Below are positions 62,196-64,000 of a stretch of 64,000 nucleotides of DNA, one piece after another (positions within the stretch are counted from its first letter, which is position 1; each line of letters opens with the position of its first letter). A model generated the notes under the pieces. The model was not told where the DNA came from, did not search any database, and saw only the letters and a program-made list of their open reading frames with translations. The stretch lies in contig NZ_CP021416.1 of the NCBI RefSeq assembly GCF_002162315.1, positions 2,678,207 through 2,742,206 of the forward strand, written 5' to 3'. Both the position numbers and the translations under genes were made by a program. The stretch is from Sulfurospirillum diekertiae. GTDB taxonomy: Bacteria; Campylobacterota; Campylobacteria; Campylobacterales; Sulfurospirillaceae.

Positions 62196-64000
62196 ATGAG
62201 CCACTATATTATTCCCCAAATGGTCTACGATGACTTGGAAATTTTCAAAAAAAATCATGCCGAATTTTTAGCAGGCACACTGGATGATCTCACCTTTAAA
62301 ACGATGCGCGTTCCCTTTGGCGTGTACGAACAACGTGAAGCCAATACCTTTATGGTGCGCATCAAACTGGCTGGCGGTATCCTAACCCCCAAACAACTTT
62401 TAACACTCTCAGACTTGGCAGAGAAGTACGCGCACGAGGCGATTCACATCACCACGCGTGGTGGCGCACAGCTCCACTATGTCAAGATTGAAGATATTAT
62501 CAGTATTATCGAAACCTTGCACAGCATCGACCTCAGTGGTCGTGGTGGCGGAGGAAATACCGTCCGTAATGTCATGGCTGATCCACTTGCAGGCACAGCG
62601 AAAGATGAGATTTTCGATGTTTCACCTTATGCCCTTGCGATTACCTCTAAAATGCTAGAGCAAAAAGACTCGTTTGCGCTTCCTCGAAAGTTCAAAATCA
62701 CCTTTAGTGGCTCAGAAGCAGACCGTGGTTATGCTACGATTCACGATGTTGGTTTTATCGCCAAGATTCAAGATGGCGTGAAAGGCTTTAAACTCTTTAC
62801 GGCTGGCGGTATGGGTGCAAAATCTCGCTTAGGAACAAAGCTTCGCGATTTCGTGCCAGATACCGAAGTCTTTTTATACTCTCAAGCGATCAAACAAGTA
62901 TTCGACAAATATGGCAACCGCAAAAATAAACATGCTGCGCGTCTTCGCTTCTTGTTTGAAGATCTAGGTCTTGAAGAGTTTAACAAACTCCTTGACGTGG
63001 AGCTTAAAGCGGTAAAAGCCAAAGGTGACTGGGAGATGCCAATCACTGAAATTGAACGTACGGTTGGCGACACAACGCATGAGCCTTTCGTTGTTCCTCA
63101 AAACATTAAAAAATGGTGGAACCGTTACGTTTACGCCCAAAAACAAGAGGGGCTTTACGGATGTAAAGTGCCTGTTCATTTAGGCGACATTCATTTCGAA
63201 AATGCACGCAACCTTGCCAATGCACTGCTTCCATTTGGCGAAGATGTGCTTCGTTTTACAGGAGATCAAAACCTTTACATCCGAAACCTTACAGCGCCTC
63301 AAATGGCAAGTTTGCACGACATCTTGCAAAAATTTTCTGTTGAAGTCTCTAAACCAACGCTCTTTGGCGATATGGTCGCGTGTACAGGTGCGGCAACGTG
63401 TCAACTCGGCATCGCTCGCCCCAGAGGTGCGGTGGATGCGATTCAAAAACGTCTCAATAAACTGATCGATGAGCGTGACTATGACGCCCTTCAAGGATTT
63501 AAAATCCATTTATCGGGTTGTCCGAACAGTTGTGGAAAGCACCTTATCGGCGATCTTGGATTTTTCGGAAAAGTCCAACGCAATGAGGGCTACTCCTACC
63601 CAGCGTACAACGTGGTAGCAGGCTCTCGCACGTCAGGTGATGGCAGTGTGTACGCGCAAAAAGCGGGTGATGTTGCCGCTTTTCATGTTCCTGCCTTTGT
63701 CGAAGAAGTTTTGGATACGTGGCTTTTACATGTAAAGGCTTACAAGAGTTTTGCAGACTGGATTGACGATGGCGGGCTTGCTATCATCACTGAAATCAGC
63801 AAAAAATACGTGGATATCCCTTCATTCAAAGAGGATAAAAACCCTTACTTTGACTATGATGCGGTGGAACTCTTCTCACTAAAAGGAAGAGGAACAGGAG
63901 AATGTAGTGCAGGTATGTACGACCTTATCGAAGCCGATAAAAAGGCACTTAAAGAAGCACTTGAAAAAGAGGAAAAAGACTATGAGTTGATTCGTCTTTT
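62196..64000 (+). CDS. sir: Sulfite reductase, siroheme/4Fe-4S (3' end outside window)
   Basis: About 601 residues are visible and the frame is still open at base 64000. Ferredoxin-type sulfite/nitrite reductase: HITTRGGAQLHYV and GRGGGGNTVRN in the first half, then CTGAATCQLG and SGCPNSCGKH, the C-x5-C...C-x3-C ligands of the coupled siroheme-[4Fe-4S]. Reduces sulfite to sulfide, which is passed to HcyS. Sulfite rather than nitrite is inferred from the operon. ATG 62196 has TAAGGAG at 9 nt. Contains a TTACATGTAA copy (LLHVK). Confidence 0.92.
   Translation, partial: MSHYIIPQMVYDDLEIFKKNHAEFLAGTLDDLTFKTMRVPFGVYEQREANTFMVRIKLAGGILTPKQLLTLSDLAEKYAHEAIHITTRGGAQLHYVKIEDIISIIETLHSIDLSGRGGGGNTVRNVMADPLAGTAKDEIFDVSPYALAITSKMLEQKDSFALPRKFKITFSGSEADRGYATIHDVGFIAKIQDGVKGFKLFTAGGMGAKSRLGTKLRDFVPDTEVFLYSQAIKQVFDKYGNRKNKHAARLRFLFEDLGLEEFNKLLDVELKAVKAKGDWEMPITEIERTVGDTTHEPFVVPQNIKKWWNRYVYAQKQEGLYGCKVPVHLGDIHFENARNLANALLPFGEDVLRFTGDQNLYIRNLTAPQMASLHDILQKFSVEVSKPTLFGDMVACTGAATCQLGIARPRGAVDAIQKRLNKLIDERDYDALQGFKIHLSGCPNSCGKHLIGDLGFFGKVQRNEGYSYPAYNVVAGSRTSGDGSVYAQKAGDVAAFHVPAFVEEVLDTWLLHVKAYKSFADWIDDGGLAIITEISKKYVDIPSFKEDKNPYFDYDAVELFSLKGRGTGECSAGMYDLIEADKKALKEALEKEEKDYELIRL

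Larger units (their letters stand above)
2495..63735. repeat. Dispersed palindrome TTACATGTAA (30 exact copies)
   Basis: Copies start at 2495, 5989, 8357, 8377, 9239, 9964, 15076, 23540, 24747, 32271, 33919, 35398, 36939, 39138, 39640, 40274, 41527, 41547, 41812, 43711, 45396, 49010, 50310, 51609, 51742, 52616, 53177, 60385, 62168 and 63726. Preferred wider form is CTTTACATGTAAAG. Eighteen are between genes, twelve inside genes. Near-copies (e.g. 28198) also exist. Counted by eye; one or two may be missed. Confidence 0.9.

Noticed and set aside
1-64000. tRNA or rRNA genes
   Set aside because: I saw no T-loop/anticodon-arm pattern or rRNA segment in the intergenic regions; very short gaps leave little room.

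Overview
The window looks like a chromosome segment of a free-living Campylobacterota (Epsilonproteobacteria), most like Sulfurospirillum or a close relative. This is inferred from moderate-to-low GC, AAGGAG-type ribosome sites, the Wolinella-type HcyS/HcyF/HcyD methionine-sulfur cluster, a CusABC-type metal pump, Fbp iron uptake, several chemoreceptors and c-di-GMP enzymes, and FNR-like promoters. I saw no rRNA, tRNA, insertion sequence or CRISPR array.

Layout. 1-5 kb: 3' part of an AldB-type aldehyde dehydrogenase with its DUF779 partner, a possibly Fur-controlled periplasmic protein, a D-2-hydroxyacid dehydrogenase, a coiled-coil protein and a SHOCT protein. 5-18 kb: nickel/cobalt exporter RcnA, two chemoreceptors, a frameshifted tex, a PAS-GGDEF-EAL gene cut by a stop codon, a CheB-CheR-PAS fusion and a decayed gene. 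18-25 kb: a TetR-HlyD-ABC-ABC-permease-permease exporter operon in the order of enterobacterial cecR-ybhGFSR, then redox genes and a TSUP permease. 25-31 kb: a cytochrome c and a TolC/HlyD/FtsX-type/ATPase export operon, both behind FNR-like sites placed for class II activation. 30-41 kb: RelA/SpoT-domain synthetase, pentapeptide protein, an AT-rich orphan, DTW-domain enzyme, NagZ, a lipoprotein adenosine deaminase, LysE/RhtB exporter, acetyltransferases, flavin reductases and a MarR-SDR operon with a clear operator. 41-49 kb: a Cu/Ag efflux operon, then a DarT-DarG toxin-antitoxin pair. 49-57 kb: an EAL-type phosphodiesterase with a cysteine-ending 22-codon ORF in front, an outer-membrane protein, a two-component system and FbpABC iron uptake. 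57-64 kb: a sulfate-to-homocysteine operon (DUF2061, cysH, cysD, cysN, hcyS, hcyF, hcyD, sir) in which sulfate is reduced to sulfide and loaded on HcyS as a thiocarboxylate.

Three signals go beyond gene content. First, the palindrome TTACATGTAA occurs 30 times by my hand count (about 0.2 expected), both between genes and inside genes, where it is almost always read Leu-His-Val. Second, an 83-nt repeat with a GTAG-foot hairpin and compensatory stem changes occurs twice, and a separate 134-nt highly folded element lies between hcyD and sir; one repeat copy and the 134-nt element both sit inside the sulfur operon. Third, several genes are broken by single-base changes, mostly in A/T homopolymers (tex twice, nagZ, the cusC-like gene, fbpB), plus fbpC and an in-frame TGA in the GGDEF-EAL gene. 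These could be sequencing errors, slippage sites or true decay.
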